NCBI GenBank assembly: GCA_002840835.1
Contig: PHCQ01000050.1
Coordinates: forward strand, 1 to 36,945
Source of the DNA: Betaproteobacteria bacterium HGW-Betaproteobacteria-16
GTDB lineage: Bacteria; Pseudomonadota; Gammaproteobacteria; Burkholderiales; Burkholderiaceae_C
Length of the DNA: 36,945 nucleotides
Reading direction: 5' to 3'
Shown: in pieces, positions 8,699-16,472 of the stretch
Position numbering within the stretch: position 1 is the stretch's first letter
Layout of the letters: each line of letters opens with the position of its first letter
Made by a program: the position numbers and the translations under genes
The notes under the pieces: model-generated
What the model was told of the DNA's origin: nothing
Databases searched by the model: none
Seen by the model: the letters and a program-made list of their open reading frames with translations, nothing else

Positions 8699-9025
8699 CT
8701 AGACTCCCCAGACGATTTCAACCCCCGCCTGCTCACAGCGCTGCATCATCTCGATGAAGGGCGCGCTGCGCATGCGCAGGCTGACGTGATCGAATTCGGG
8801 CGGGGGCTCGCCCTTGGCCTGGGCCTCTTCGCGCTGGCGCGTCTGTTCGGCCTCTTCCTGAACCGCCGCGTCACGCAAGGCCTGCACAGCGGCCGGCATC
8901 TGCTGCGGCAGCACGATGCCCTGGGGCGCCGGGTCTTTGCCAATGATCTCGAGCACGCGCTTGCCGTGAGGCTGCAGCATCACGAGATCCCCGGTTTCGC
9001 GGGACTTGAATCGGTAGACGGACAT
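8699..9025 (-). CDS. DUF1840 domain-containing protein
   Basis: This 108-residue soluble protein matches the DUF1840 family found mainly in Betaproteobacteria. The N-terminus YRFKSRETGDLVMLQPHGKR and the following LEIIGKDPAPQGIVLPQQMP are typical. The middle, about residues 45-72, is rich in Glu, Gln and Arg and probably forms a helix. The length is usual for the family, whose function is unknown. An almost ideal Shine-Dalgarno (AGGAGGT) lies eight bases before the ATG. It is the only - strand gene between the TctC and monooxygenase clusters and is divergent from the latter. Confidence 0.88.
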   Translation of the reverse strand: MSVYRFKSRETGDLVMLQPHGKRVLEIIGKDPAPQGIVLPQQMPAAVQALRDAAVQEEAEQTRQREEAQAKGEPPPEFDHVSLRMRSAPFIEMMQRCEQAGVEIVWGV

Positions 9026-9176
9026 GTTCTGGACCTCCTTTTGTGGTCAGGTCATTCTTGCATCAAAGAGACGTGATCGGACATCCGGCATCCGCAGACT
9101 GAGCATTCATTCTGTTCCGTCCCTTGTCATGGGTCAACATTCGGTCTCGCCGATGCGGCCTTGGCGAACTCTGGTG

Positions 9177-9253
9177 AAACCCTGCGGGCCTTACCGGAGC
9201 CCTTCGGGCTTTTTCCGAAACCCTTCGGGTTTTGACGAAACCCTTCGGGTTTT
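9177..9253 (+). repeat. Tandem array of four ~20-bp hairpin units
   Basis: Four consecutive units each form a small stem-loop. Unit 1 is degenerate (AAACCCTGCGGG, from 9177). Unit 2 is AGCCC-TTC-GGGCT followed by four T (from 9198). Units 3 and 4 are AAACCC-TTC-GGGTTT followed by T (from 9218 and 9238). Units 2-4 are spaced exactly 20 bp. The second unit resembles an intrinsic terminator on the + strand. The array separates the divergent DUF1840 and monooxygenase genes and lies upstream of the candidate operator. Confidence 0.75.
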
Positions 9254-9271
9254 CCCGATACGCTGAAAATC

Positions 9272-9285
9272 GTTTAGGTCTAAAC
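9272..9285. promoter_or_regulatory. Perfect 14-bp palindrome, candidate MarR operator
   Basis: GTTTAG-GT-CTAAAC is a perfect inverted repeat ending nine bases before the ATG of the monooxygenase/reductase. Palindromes of this size close to the start are typical MarR-family operators, and a MarR gene overlaps the end of the same transcript, so autoregulation through this site is likely. TAAACT (9281-9286) could be a -10 element, which would leave a very short leader; no clear -35 is visible. The assignment is inference. Confidence 0.55.
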
Positions 9286-9294
9286 TATTTCAGC

Positions 9295-11766
9295 ATGAAC
9301 ACCCCCATCCCTGCGCTGCGGCGCATCCTGTGCATTGGCGGCGGCCCGGCTGGGCTGTATTTTGGACTGCTGATGAAGCGCCGTTTCCCCGACCTGCAGG
9401 TGACAGTCGTGGAACGCAACCGGCCGTTCGACACCTTCGGCTGGGGCGTGGTGTTTTCCGACCAGACGCTGCAGAACCTGAAGGTGGCCGATCCTGAGTC
9501 GGCCCAGCTCATTGGTGATGCCTTCAACCACTGGGACGACATCGAGGTGTTCTACAAGGGCCGCAGCGTGCGCAGCGGCGGCCATGGTTTTTGCGGCATT
9601 GGCCGCAAGCGCCTGCTCAACATCCTGCAGGAACGCTGCATCGCGCTGGGGGTGGACCTGGTGTTCGAGACCGACGTGACCGACGACCAGGCCCTGGCGC
9701 GGCAATACGATGCCGACCTGGTGATCGCCAGCGACGGCCTCAACAGCCGCATCCGCACCCGCTATGAGGCCACCTACCAGCCCGACATCGACACCCGTCA
9801 GTGCCGCTTTGTCTGGCTCGGCACGAAGAAGACTTTTGACGCCTTCACCTTCGCATTCGAGCAGACGGAGCATGGCTGGTTCCAGGCCCATGCCTACAAG
9901 TTCGATGGCGAGACCTCCACCTTTATCGTGGAAACGCCCGAGGAAGTGTGGAGGGCGCATGGCATTGAAGACATGAGCCAGGACGAAGGCATCGCCTTCT
10001 GCGAAAAGCTGTTCGCCAAATACCTGGATGGCAACGCCCTCATCAGCAACGCCAAGCACCTGCGCGGTTCGGCGAACTGGATCCAGTTTCCGAGGGTGAT
10101 CTGCAAGACCTGGGTGCACTGGCAAGAGTTGGGCCCCCACGCTCCGCCGCTGCGCGGGTCGCTGCCCCAGGACGGGGAAGGGTCCCGGTCCTTGCCGGGT
10201 CCAGGGGCTGATCTCGTGCGACGCATACCCATCGTGCTCATGGGCGATGCTGCACACACCGCCCACTTCTCCATCGGCAGCGGTACCAAACTGGCCCTGG
10301 AAGACGCCATTGATCTCGCCGACGAGTTCCGCGATGCCGCCGGGCGCAGCGAGTCGATGGAAGAAGTGCTGCAAGGCTACGAGGCGCGGCGCAGCGTGGA
10401 GGTGCTGAAGATCCAGAACGCCGCGCGCAACTCCACCGAGTGGTTCGAGAACGTGGACCGCTACACCGGCATGGAGATCGAACAGTTCAGCTATTCGCTG
10501 CTCACGCGCAGCCAGCGCATCAGCCACGAAAACCTGCGGCTGCGCGATGCCAAGTGGCTTGAAGGGTATGAGGCTTGGCTAGAGACGAAGGCTGTACCAG
10601 GCACGACACCCAAGAAGCACCCCACCCCCCCCATGCTGCTACCCTTGAAAGTGCGCAGCGTGGAACTGAAGAACCGCATCGTTGTCTCGCCCATGGCGCA
10701 GTACAAATGCACCGATGGTGTGGTGGGCGACTGGCACCTGATGCACCTGGGTGCACGCGCCGTGGGTGGCGCTGCGCTGGTGATGGTGGAGATGACCAGC
10801 CCCACGCCGGAAGGCCGCATCACGCCCGGATGCCCCGGCCTGTGGAGCGCGGAACAGAAAACCGCTTTCCAGCGCATCGTCGATTTCGTGCACGGACAGA
10901 GCAGCGCCCATATCGGCCTGCAACTCGGCCACAGCGGGCCCAAGGGCTCCACGCAGCTGGGTTGGGAACAGATCGACGAACCGCTGCACGCAGACAACTG
11001 GCCGATCCTGTCTGCGAGCGCTGTGCCCTACGGCGCGAAGAACCAGGTGCCACGTGCCATGACGCGCGCCGACATGGACGTCATGACGGCTGCTTTCGTC
11101 GAGTCCACCCGGCGTGCGGCGGAGGTCGGATTCGACTGGCTGGAGCTGCACTGCGCGCACGGCTACCTGCTATCGGCCTTCATCTGCCCGCTCACCAACC
11201 AGCGCACCGACGACTACGGTGGTTCGCTGGAAAACCGCTGCCGCTACCCGCTGGAGGTGTTTGCCGCCATGCGCGCCGTGTGGCCCGCAGACAAGCCCAT
11301 GAGCGTGCGCATCTCCGCGCACGACTGGGCGCCAGGCGGCAACACGCCCGACGACGCCGTGGCCATGGCGCGGTTGTTCAAGGCTGCGGGCTGCGACGTG
11401 ATCGACGTGTCTTCCGGCCAGACCACGCGCGCCGCCAAACCGGTCTACGGCCGCATGTACCAGACGCCGTTTGCCGATCGCATCCGCAATGAGGTGGACA
11501 TCCTCACCATGGCCGTGGGCGCCATCAGTGAGGCCGACCACGCCAACAGCATCATCGGTGCCGGCCGCGCCGACCTGTGCGCCGTGGCGCGGCCGCACCT
11601 GGCGAACCCGGCGTGGACGCTGCATGAGGCCGCCAAATTGCAGACACGCGCCGTGGACTGGCCGCGCCCCTACGAAAGCGGACGCGATCAGCTCTACCGC
11701 GAAATCGCGCGCCAACAGGCACTGCAAGGCACGGCCATCCCACAGGACCCTGCGGAGACCACATGA
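9295..11766 (+). CDS. 2-Aminobenzoyl-CoA monooxygenase/reductase-like fused flavoenzyme
   Basis: This 823-residue protein joins two flavin domains. Residues 1-400 are an aromatic-ring monooxygenase with the FAD motif GGGPAG (15-20) and GDAAH (317-321). Residues from about 445 to 800 are a YqjM-like Old Yellow Enzyme reductase with the His619/His622 pair in HCAHGYL. The usual flavin-tuning Cys of that domain is Ala468 (SPMAQY). The same fusion in Azoarcus evansii hydroxylates and then reduces 2-aminobenzoyl-CoA; automatic annotation often calls relatives salicylyl-CoA 5-hydroxylase/oxidoreductase. The adjacent CoA ligase and Rid protein favour an amino substrate. Residues about 280-310 are an insertion resembling the local intergenic repeat. 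I start at 9295, where the FAD fold begins correctly. The gene overlaps marR by four bases. Confidence 0.87.
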   Translation: MNTPIPALRRILCIGGGPAGLYFGLLMKRRFPDLQVTVVERNRPFDTFGWGVVFSDQTLQNLKVADPESAQLIGDAFNHWDDIEVFYKGRSVRSGGHGFCGIGRKRLLNILQERCIALGVDLVFETDVTDDQALARQYDADLVIASDGLNSRIRTRYEATYQPDIDTRQCRFVWLGTKKTFDAFTFAFEQTEHGWFQAHAYKFDGETSTFIVETPEEVWRAHGIEDMSQDEGIAFCEKLFAKYLDGNALISNAKHLRGSANWIQFPRVICKTWVHWQELGPHAPPLRGSLPQDGEGSRSLPGPGADLVRRIPIVLMGDAAHTAHFSIGSGTKLALEDAIDLADEFRDAAGRSESMEEVLQGYEARRSVEVLKIQNAARNSTEWFENVDRYTGMEIEQFSYSLLTRSQRISHENLRLRDAKWLEGYEAWLETKAVPGTTPKKHPTPPMLLPLKVRSVELKNRIVVSPMAQYKCTDGVVGDWHLMHLGARAVGGAALVMVEMTSPTPEGRITPGCPGLWSAEQKTAFQRIVDFVHGQSSAHIGLQLGHSGPKGSTQLGWEQIDEPLHADNWPILSASAVPYGAKNQVPRAMTRADMDVMTAAFVESTRRAAEVGFDWLELHCAHGYLLSAFICPLTNQRTDDYGGSLENRCRYPLEVFAAMRAVWPADKPMSVRISAHDWAPGGNTPDDAVAMARLFKAAGCDVIDVSSGQTTRAAKPVYGRMYQTPFADRIRNEVDILTMAVGAISEADHANSIIGAGRADLCAVARPHLANPAWTLHEAAKLQTRAVDWPRPYESGRDQLYREIARQQALQGTAIPQDPAETT
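10131..10224 (+). repeat. Repeat-like segment inside the monooxygenase coding region
   Basis: The bases from CCCCCACGCTCCGCCGCTG onwards resemble the intergenic element at 13282-13360 (CCCCCACGCTC..., GCTGCCCC, G-rich block, GCCGGG). They encode about 31 extra residues rich in Gly, Pro, Ser and Arg, between KTWVHWQ and the conserved [11 protein letters not shown] strand. The segment is in frame and without stops, so the domain is lengthened, not broken. Confidence 0.6.
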
Positions 11767-12242
11767 CCACCGCCCCACTCGACACCCTCGACCTCGAAGC
11801 ACGTGCCCACAGCGAACACGCCCACGAGTTGCGCCTGTGGTTGCGCCTGCTGACCTGCTCGCAGCTGATCGAGAAACGGGTGCGCACCGGCCTGCGCGAA
11901 CAGTTCGACACCACCCTGCCGCGCTTCGACCTCATGGCCCAGCTGGAGCGCCATCCCGCCGGCCTGAAGATGAAAGAACTCTCGCACCGGCTCATGGTCA
12001 CGGGCGGCAACGTCACCGGCATCACCGACCAGTTGGTGACCGAAGGGCTGGTGGAGCGAACGGAGGTCGAGGGCGACCGCCGCGCTTTTCGTGTGCGACT
12101 GACCGAACGCGGCAGGGTCAGCTTTGCCGACATGGCCCAGCACCACGAACAATGGATCGTGGAGGCCTTCGACGGCCTGGGTTCGCGCGAAATCGACCAC
12201 CTGTACAAGTTGCTGGGCAAGGTCAAGGGTGGGCTCAAGTGA
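11763..12242 (+). CDS. MarR-family transcriptional regulator
   Basis: This 159-residue winged-helix protein has the MarR layout: helical dimerisation ends, and a central DNA-binding region at about residues 55-110 ([20 protein letters not shown], then [20 protein letters not shown] for the recognition helix, and [21 protein letters not shown] for the wing). Its ATG overlaps the stop of the monooxygenase/reductase (ATGA), so the two are co-transcribed. MarR proteins in aromatic CoA pathways usually repress until a CoA thioester intermediate binds. The palindrome before the monooxygenase start is the obvious candidate target. The inducer is unknown; 2-aminobenzoyl-CoA or a related thioester is an inference from context. 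Confidence 0.92.
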   Translation: MTTAPLDTLDLEARAHSEHAHELRLWLRLLTCSQLIEKRVRTGLREQFDTTLPRFDLMAQLERHPAGLKMKELSHRLMVTGGNVTGITDQLVTEGLVERTEVEGDRRAFRVRLTERGRVSFADMAQHHEQWIVEAFDGLGSREIDHLYKLLGKVKGGLK

Positions 12243-12259
12243 CACCCCCAGGACTGGCG

Positions 12260-12335
12260 CCCCCCTGCGCCGCTTCGCGTCTTCCCCCGGAGGGGGACCA
12301 CACCTGGGACTGGCAGAGCCAGATCCTCGGTGTGT
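12260..12335 (+). repeat. Oriented 3' intergenic repeat, copy 8
   Basis: A diverged copy behind marR: the C-rich block and CGCCGCTTCGCG hairpin, CCCCCGGAGGGGG, then CTGGC-AGA-GCCAG in place of the usual CCGGC hairpin. The two changed stem positions compensate each other, so pairing is kept. Confidence 0.7.
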
Positions 12336-12421
12336 CTGGACCTGGGGCATCGCGCTCCGGAAGCTCTCTTGATGAGTGCTGCTTTCCTTCTTGATTTGGA
12401 ATTTATTGATTGTCGATTGCC

Positions 12422-13276
12422 ATGAAACACCCCATCCCCGATCACAACCCCATGCGCGGCCAGTTCACTGCGGTGGCGGGTCATGCGCCCAAGCATTTCG
12501 CCTTGAGCGTGGCGGATGGCGTGGCCACAGTCACGCTCAACCGGCCGGAGCGCAAGAACCCGCTCACCTTCGATTCCTATGCCGAACTGCGTGACTGGTT
12601 CCTGGGTTTGCAGCGGGCCACCGATGTGAAGTCGGTCGTGGTCACCGGGGCTGGCGGCAACTTCTGTTCGGGTGGCGATGTGCACGAGATTATCGGGCCG
12701 CTCACGAAGATGACGATGCCGGAGCTGCTGGCCTTCACCCGCATGACGGGTGCATTGGTGAGCGCGATGCGGGCCTGCCCGCAACCCATCGTGGCCGCGC
12801 TGGACGGTGTGTGTGCCGGTGCTGGCGCCATGATGGCGCTGGCTTCCGACCTGCGCCTGGGCACGCCGCAGGCCACCGTGGCCTTCCTGTTCACGCGCGT
12901 GGGGCTGGCCGGTGCCGACATGGGCGCCTGCGCCCTGCTGCCACGCATGATCGGCCAGGGACGTGCCAGCGAGCTGCTGTTCACCGGCCGCGCGATGAGC
13001 GCCCAGGAAGGACACGCCTGGGGCTTCTTCAATGCGCTGCATGAAAGCGACGCACTGCAAGCTGCCGCGCACAAGCTCGCCGCCCAGCTCGCCCAGGGCC
13101 CCACCTTCGCCCACGGCATGACCAAGACCATGCTGCACCAGGAATGGGCCATGACACTGGACCAGGCGATCGAAGCCGAAGCGCAGGCACAGGCCATCTG
13201 CATGCAGACACAGGATTTCACGCGTGCATACGAGGCGTTTGCCGCCAAACAGCGCCCGCAGTTTGAGGGAGATTGA
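12422..13276 (+). CDS. Crotonase-fold protein, probably not a simple enoyl-CoA hydratase
   Basis: This 284-residue crotonase-superfamily protein has the CoA-binding and oxyanion-hole motifs [11 protein letters not shown] (80-90) and [13 protein letters not shown] (131-143). By eye alignment with rat enoyl-CoA hydratase, the catalytic glutamates 144 and 164 correspond to Met137 and Phe157, so water addition in the normal way is unlikely. An acidic residue, Asp166, lies in the next loop ([10 protein letters not shown]), the region where ring-cleaving and hydrolytic crotonases often carry their acid. Within the 2-aminobenzoyl-CoA route a hydrolytic ring opening of a beta-keto thioester, as done by BadI, would fit; this is inference. 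The ATG at 12422 follows a gap filled by repeat copy 8. Confidence 0.8.
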   Translation: MKHPIPDHNPMRGQFTAVAGHAPKHFALSVADGVATVTLNRPERKNPLTFDSYAELRDWFLGLQRATDVKSVVVTGAGGNFCSGGDVHEIIGPLTKMTMPELLAFTRMTGALVSAMRACPQPIVAALDGVCAGAGAMMALASDLRLGTPQATVAFLFTRVGLAGADMGACALLPRMIGQGRASELLFTGRAMSAQEGHAWGFFNALHESDALQAAAHKLAAQLAQGPTFAHGMTKTMLHQEWAMTLDQAIEAEAQAQAICMQTQDFTRAYEAFAAKQRPQFEGD

Positions 13277-13281
13277 ACATG

Positions 13282-13360
13282 AACCCCCACGCTCATCACT
13301 TCGTGTATTTGCTGCCCCCCGAGGGGGCACCGGCCTCCCTTGGGGCGGCCCGCCGGGAGT
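13282..13360 (+). repeat. Intergenic repeat, CCCCCACGCTC variant
   Basis: This element between the crotonase and acyl-CoA dehydrogenase genes has a different 5' part (CCCCCACGCTCATCACTTCG), then GCTGCCCCCCGAGGGGGC, a strong C/G hairpin, and GGGGCGGCCCGCCGGGAG. The last GGGAG serves as the ribosome-binding site of the next gene. The same variant is recognisable within the monooxygenase gene. Confidence 0.7.
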
Positions 13361-13364
13361 CCTG

Positions 13365-14561
13365 ATGGTTGCTTTTGAACACCCCCACGGTATGCACCCA
13401 CCGCAAGCGCAGTGGGAACTGCCCTTCTTTGACGCCCATCACCGCGAAATGGCGCCGCAACTGGCCGACTGGGCCGCGCTGCAAAACGTGGACGAAGCCG
13501 ACGACCGTGCCGCCTGCAAGGACTGGGTAGCGCGCCTGGGACGTGATGGCTGGCTGCGCTACTGCGTGCCCGCCGCGCACGGGGGCGCATTACCCGCGCT
13601 CGATTCGCGCTCGCTGGTGATCCTGCGCGAAACCCTGGCCTTCCACTCACCCCTGGCTGATTTCGCCTTTGCCATGCAAGGCCTGGGCAGCGGCGCCATC
13701 ACGCTGGGTGGCACGCCCGAACAACAGGCCAAATACCTGAGCGCCGTGGCCACAGGGCAAAAGATCGCGGCCTTTGCGCTCAGCGAACCCGACGCCGGCT
13801 CCGACGTGGCGGCCATGGCCACCCGGGCCACCCAGACCACAGCCGGTTGGATGTTGAACGGCACCAAGACCTGGATCAGCAATGGCGACCTGGCCGACTT
13901 TTATGTCACCTTTGCCAAGACCGATCCGGACGCAGGATCACGCGGCATCAGCGCCTTCATCGTGGATGCGCCGCAAGCCGGACTCGACAGCAGCGCGCAC
14001 ATCCATGTGATGGCGCCCCACCCGCTGGCCACGCTGCGCTTTGCCGAGTGCCAACTCGGCCCGGACGCCCTGGTAGGTGCGGTCAACGGCGGTTTCAAGC
14101 TCGCCATGCAGACGCTGGACATCTTTCGCGCCTCGGTGGCCGCCGCCGCGCTGGGCATGGCGCGCCGCGCTTTCGCGGAAGCCGTGCACCAGGCCAGGCA
14201 GCGCCGCATGTTCGGCCAGCACCTGGCCGACTTCCAGCTCACCCAGGCGCGTCTGGGCGAGATGAGCGCGCTCATCGACGCCGCCGCCCTGCTCACTTAC
14301 CGCGCTGCCTGGATGCGCGACTGCAGTGCCACCCAAGGCGCAGGCACACCGGCCTACACCGCTGCGGCGGCCAGCGCCAAGCTCACCGCCACCGAAAACG
14401 CCCAGCGCGTCATCGACATGGCGTTGCAGATGTTCGGCGGACGCGGCGTGCAGGTGGGCGAGAAGGTGGAAAGCCTGTACCGCGACATCCGTTCGCTGCG
14501 CATTTATGAAGGGGCGAGCGAGGTGCAGTTGCTGATCCTTGGCAAGGCAGCACTGAGATGA
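13365..14561 (+). CDS. Acyl-CoA dehydrogenase
   Basis: The 398-residue protein is a complete FAD-dependent acyl-CoA dehydrogenase. The FAD/substrate signature FALSEPDAGSDVAAMA and the following LNGTKTWISNGDLAD are present in the middle, and FGGRGVQVGEKVESLYRDIR with the catalytic base Glu382 in IYEGASEVQ at the end. It oxidises an acyl-CoA to the 2,3-enoyl-CoA, passing electrons to electron-transfer flavoprotein. GGGAG before ATG 13365 supports this start; ATG 13392 is an alternative. In this cluster it probably acts on the ring-opened dicarboxyl-CoA. Substrate specificity cannot be read from the sequence. Confidence 0.9.
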   Translation: MVAFEHPHGMHPPQAQWELPFFDAHHREMAPQLADWAALQNVDEADDRAACKDWVARLGRDGWLRYCVPAAHGGALPALDSRSLVILRETLAFHSPLADFAFAMQGLGSGAITLGGTPEQQAKYLSAVATGQKIAAFALSEPDAGSDVAAMATRATQTTAGWMLNGTKTWISNGDLADFYVTFAKTDPDAGSRGISAFIVDAPQAGLDSSAHIHVMAPHPLATLRFAECQLGPDALVGAVNGGFKLAMQTLDIFRASVAAAALGMARRAFAEAVHQARQRRMFGQHLADFQLTQARLGEMSALIDAAALLTYRAAWMRDCSATQGAGTPAYTAAAASAKLTATENAQRVIDMALQMFGGRGVQVGEKVESLYRDIRSLRIYEGASEVQLLILGKAALR

Positions 14562-14563
14562 AC

Positions 14564-14587
14564 ACCCCCGCCGCGCTTCCCGCGAGG
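14564..14587 (+). repeat. Truncated 3' intergenic repeat
   Basis: Only the 5' block (CACCCCCGCCGCGCTTCCCG) of the repeat remains, directly behind the acyl-CoA dehydrogenase stop. Confidence 0.45.
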
Positions 14588-14645
14588 CATGTTCTGAGCA
14601 TGGTCTGACGCACCTTGTCCTCACTGCCCGCATCCGGCGTATTGA

Positions 14646-16295
14646 ATGAAAGAACCAGCCATGCCTTCTGCCCAGACCGACCGATTTGTTCATGACCATT
14701 TGCCGCCCGCCGATCAATGGCCGGAGATGCGCTACGACTCGCCCGAGTTGCGCGTGCCGGAGCAGTTCAATGTGGTGCAGGCCCTGTTTGATCGCGCGTT
14801 CGCGAACGGCTACGGTGATCGCCCGCTGTTCCGCAGCGACGAACGCACACTGAGCTACGCGCAGGCACTGGCCAAAGTGCAGCGCATGGGCCATGTGCTC
14901 TCCCAGGACCTTGGGCTGGTGCCCGGCAACCGCGTGCTGCTGCGCGGCGGCAACTCCATTGCCATGGCCCTGGCTTGGCTCGCAGTGGTGCGCGTGGGAT
15001 GCATCGCGGTGGCCACCATGCCGCTGCTGCGTTCCAGTGAACTTCAAGCCATCGTGGCCAAATCGAAGCCCAGCGCGGCCTTGTGCGATGTGAAGCTGCA
15101 GGACGAACTCAAGACCGCGCTGGCAGCCGACCCGACCACCGCCTCGCTGCCCCTGCGTGTGTTCAATGTGGGCGACGCCGCTGCGGCCCTGACCGACTCA
15201 CTTGAATCCTTGGCTCGCCACCACAGCGCCACGGGAGAAGCCTGCCTCACCGCGGCCAGCGACATCGCCTTGCTGGCCTTCACTTCCGGCACCACCGGTA
15301 AGCCGAAGGCCGCCGTGCACAGCCACCACGACGTGATGGCCGCCTGCGAAACCTGGCCGCGCCACGTGCTGCGCGCCACGCCGGAAGACATCGTCATGGG
15401 TTCACCACCGCTGGCCTTCACCTTCGGCCTGGGCGGCCTGCTGGTGTTCCCCATGTGGGCCGGCGCTTCGGTGTACTTCCCCAGCATCCCCTACACGCCA
15501 GAAGCCATGGTCACGTTGATGAACCGCGTGGGCGCCACCATCTGCTACACCGCTCCCACTTTTTACCGGCAGATGGCACCCTTTGCGCAGCAACACGGCG
15601 TGGGCCAACTGCGCATCAGCGTGAGCGCGGGCGAAGGCCTGCCCGATGCCACACGCCAGCTGTGGAAAGAAGCCAGCGGCCTGGAAATGCTTGATGGCAT
15701 CGGCGCCACCGAGATGTTCCACATCTTCATCTCATCACCGCCCGAGAAAGTGCGGCGTGGCGCCATTGGCCAGGTGGTGCCGGGCTACGAAGCCCGCATC
15801 GTGGACGAGCAAGGTCAGCCCGTGCCACACGGCCAGGTGGGCCGGCTGGCGGTGAAGGGACCCACCGGCTGTCGCTACCTCGACGATCCGCGCCAGTCGC
15901 AGTACGTGGTCGATGGCTGGAACTACCCCGGCGACGCCTTCAGCCAGGACGCCGACGGCTATTTCTTCTACCAGGCCCGCACCGACGACATGATCATCAC
16001 CGCCGGCTACAACGTGGCCGGCCCCGAAGTGGAAGCCTCGCTGTTGGTGCACCCGGCAGTGGCCGAATGCGGCGTGGTGGGCAGGCCCGACGACGAGCGC
16101 GGCATGGTCATCGTGGCGTATGTGGTTCTCAAGTCTGGCGAGGCCGGAGACGCCGCACAGGTCAAGGCCCTGCAGGACCACGTGAAGCACAACCTCGCGC
16201 CCTACAAATACCCGCGTGACGTGATCTTCGTGAACCAGTTGCCGCGCACCGAGACGGGCAAGTTGCAACGCTTCGCACTGCGAGCACAGAGATGA
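14646..16295 (+). CDS. Benzoate/2-aminobenzoate-CoA ligase family enzyme
   Basis: This 549-residue acyl-adenylate-forming enzyme carries all core motifs: the phosphate loop TSGTTGKPK (213-221), the DGIGATEMFHIFIS adenylate motif, the hinge YQARTDDMIITAGYNVAGPE and the catalytic C-terminal lysine K539 in TETGKLQRFA. Length and the GATEMFHIF motif agree with the benzoate-CoA ligase subfamily, which includes 2-aminobenzoate-CoA ligases. It would convert anthranilate, ATP and CoA to 2-aminobenzoyl-CoA, the substrate of the fused flavoenzyme upstream. Specificity for anthranilate over benzoate is inferred from neighbours. The start could also be the ATG at 14661 (MPSAQTDRF); neither has a strong ribosome site. 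Confidence 0.88.
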   Translation: MKEPAMPSAQTDRFVHDHLPPADQWPEMRYDSPELRVPEQFNVVQALFDRAFANGYGDRPLFRSDERTLSYAQALAKVQRMGHVLSQDLGLVPGNRVLLRGGNSIAMALAWLAVVRVGCIAVATMPLLRSSELQAIVAKSKPSAALCDVKLQDELKTALAADPTTASLPLRVFNVGDAAAALTDSLESLARHHSATGEACLTAASDIALLAFTSGTTGKPKAAVHSHHDVMAACETWPRHVLRATPEDIVMGSPPLAFTFGLGGLLVFPMWAGASVYFPSIPYTPEAMVTLMNRVGATICYTAPTFYRQMAPFAQQHGVGQLRISVSAGEGLPDATRQLWKEASGLEMLDGIGATEMFHIFISSPPEKVRRGAIGQVVPGYEARIVDEQGQPVPHGQVGRLAVKGPTGCRYLDDPRQSQYVVDGWNYPGDAFSQDADGYFFYQARTDDMIITAGYNVAGPEVEASLLVHPAVAECGVVGRPDDERGMVIVAYVVLKSGEAGDAAQVKALQDHVKHNLAPYKYPRDVIFVNQLPRTETGKLQRFALRAQR

Positions 16296-16296
16296 C

Positions 16297-16395
16297 ACCC
16301 CCTGCGTCGCCTGACGGCGCCTCCCCCCTCCCTGGCGCCTTCGGCTTGGAGGGGGGCGACACTTCGGGCCGGCGGAGCCGGACCCTCGGTGTCCC
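16297..16395 (+). repeat. Oriented 3' intergenic repeat, copy 9
   Basis: The copy behind the ligase has the C-rich block, a CGCCTGACGGCG hairpin, GGCGCCTTCGGC, a G-rich block and CCGGC-GGA-GCCGG. It is in the orientation of the ligase gene. Confidence 0.78.
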
Positions 16396-16472
16396 TTGCA
16401 TGTTCTGTGGTGCTCGTCGCGCACTGATCCTCCTCAGATTTCCTTCGGTCAATTCAACCCATTCCCTCCAAC

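Noticed and set aside
9280..10527. Long - strand open frame of 415 codons opposite the monooxygenase
   Set aside because: It is a shadow of the high-GC coding strand: composition is His/Ala/Gly/Val-rich without motifs, while the + strand has clear flavoprotein motifs.
11552..13330. 592-codon - strand open frame across marR and the crotonase gene
   Set aside because: It spans two real genes and an intergenic repeat, and has no recognisable domain.
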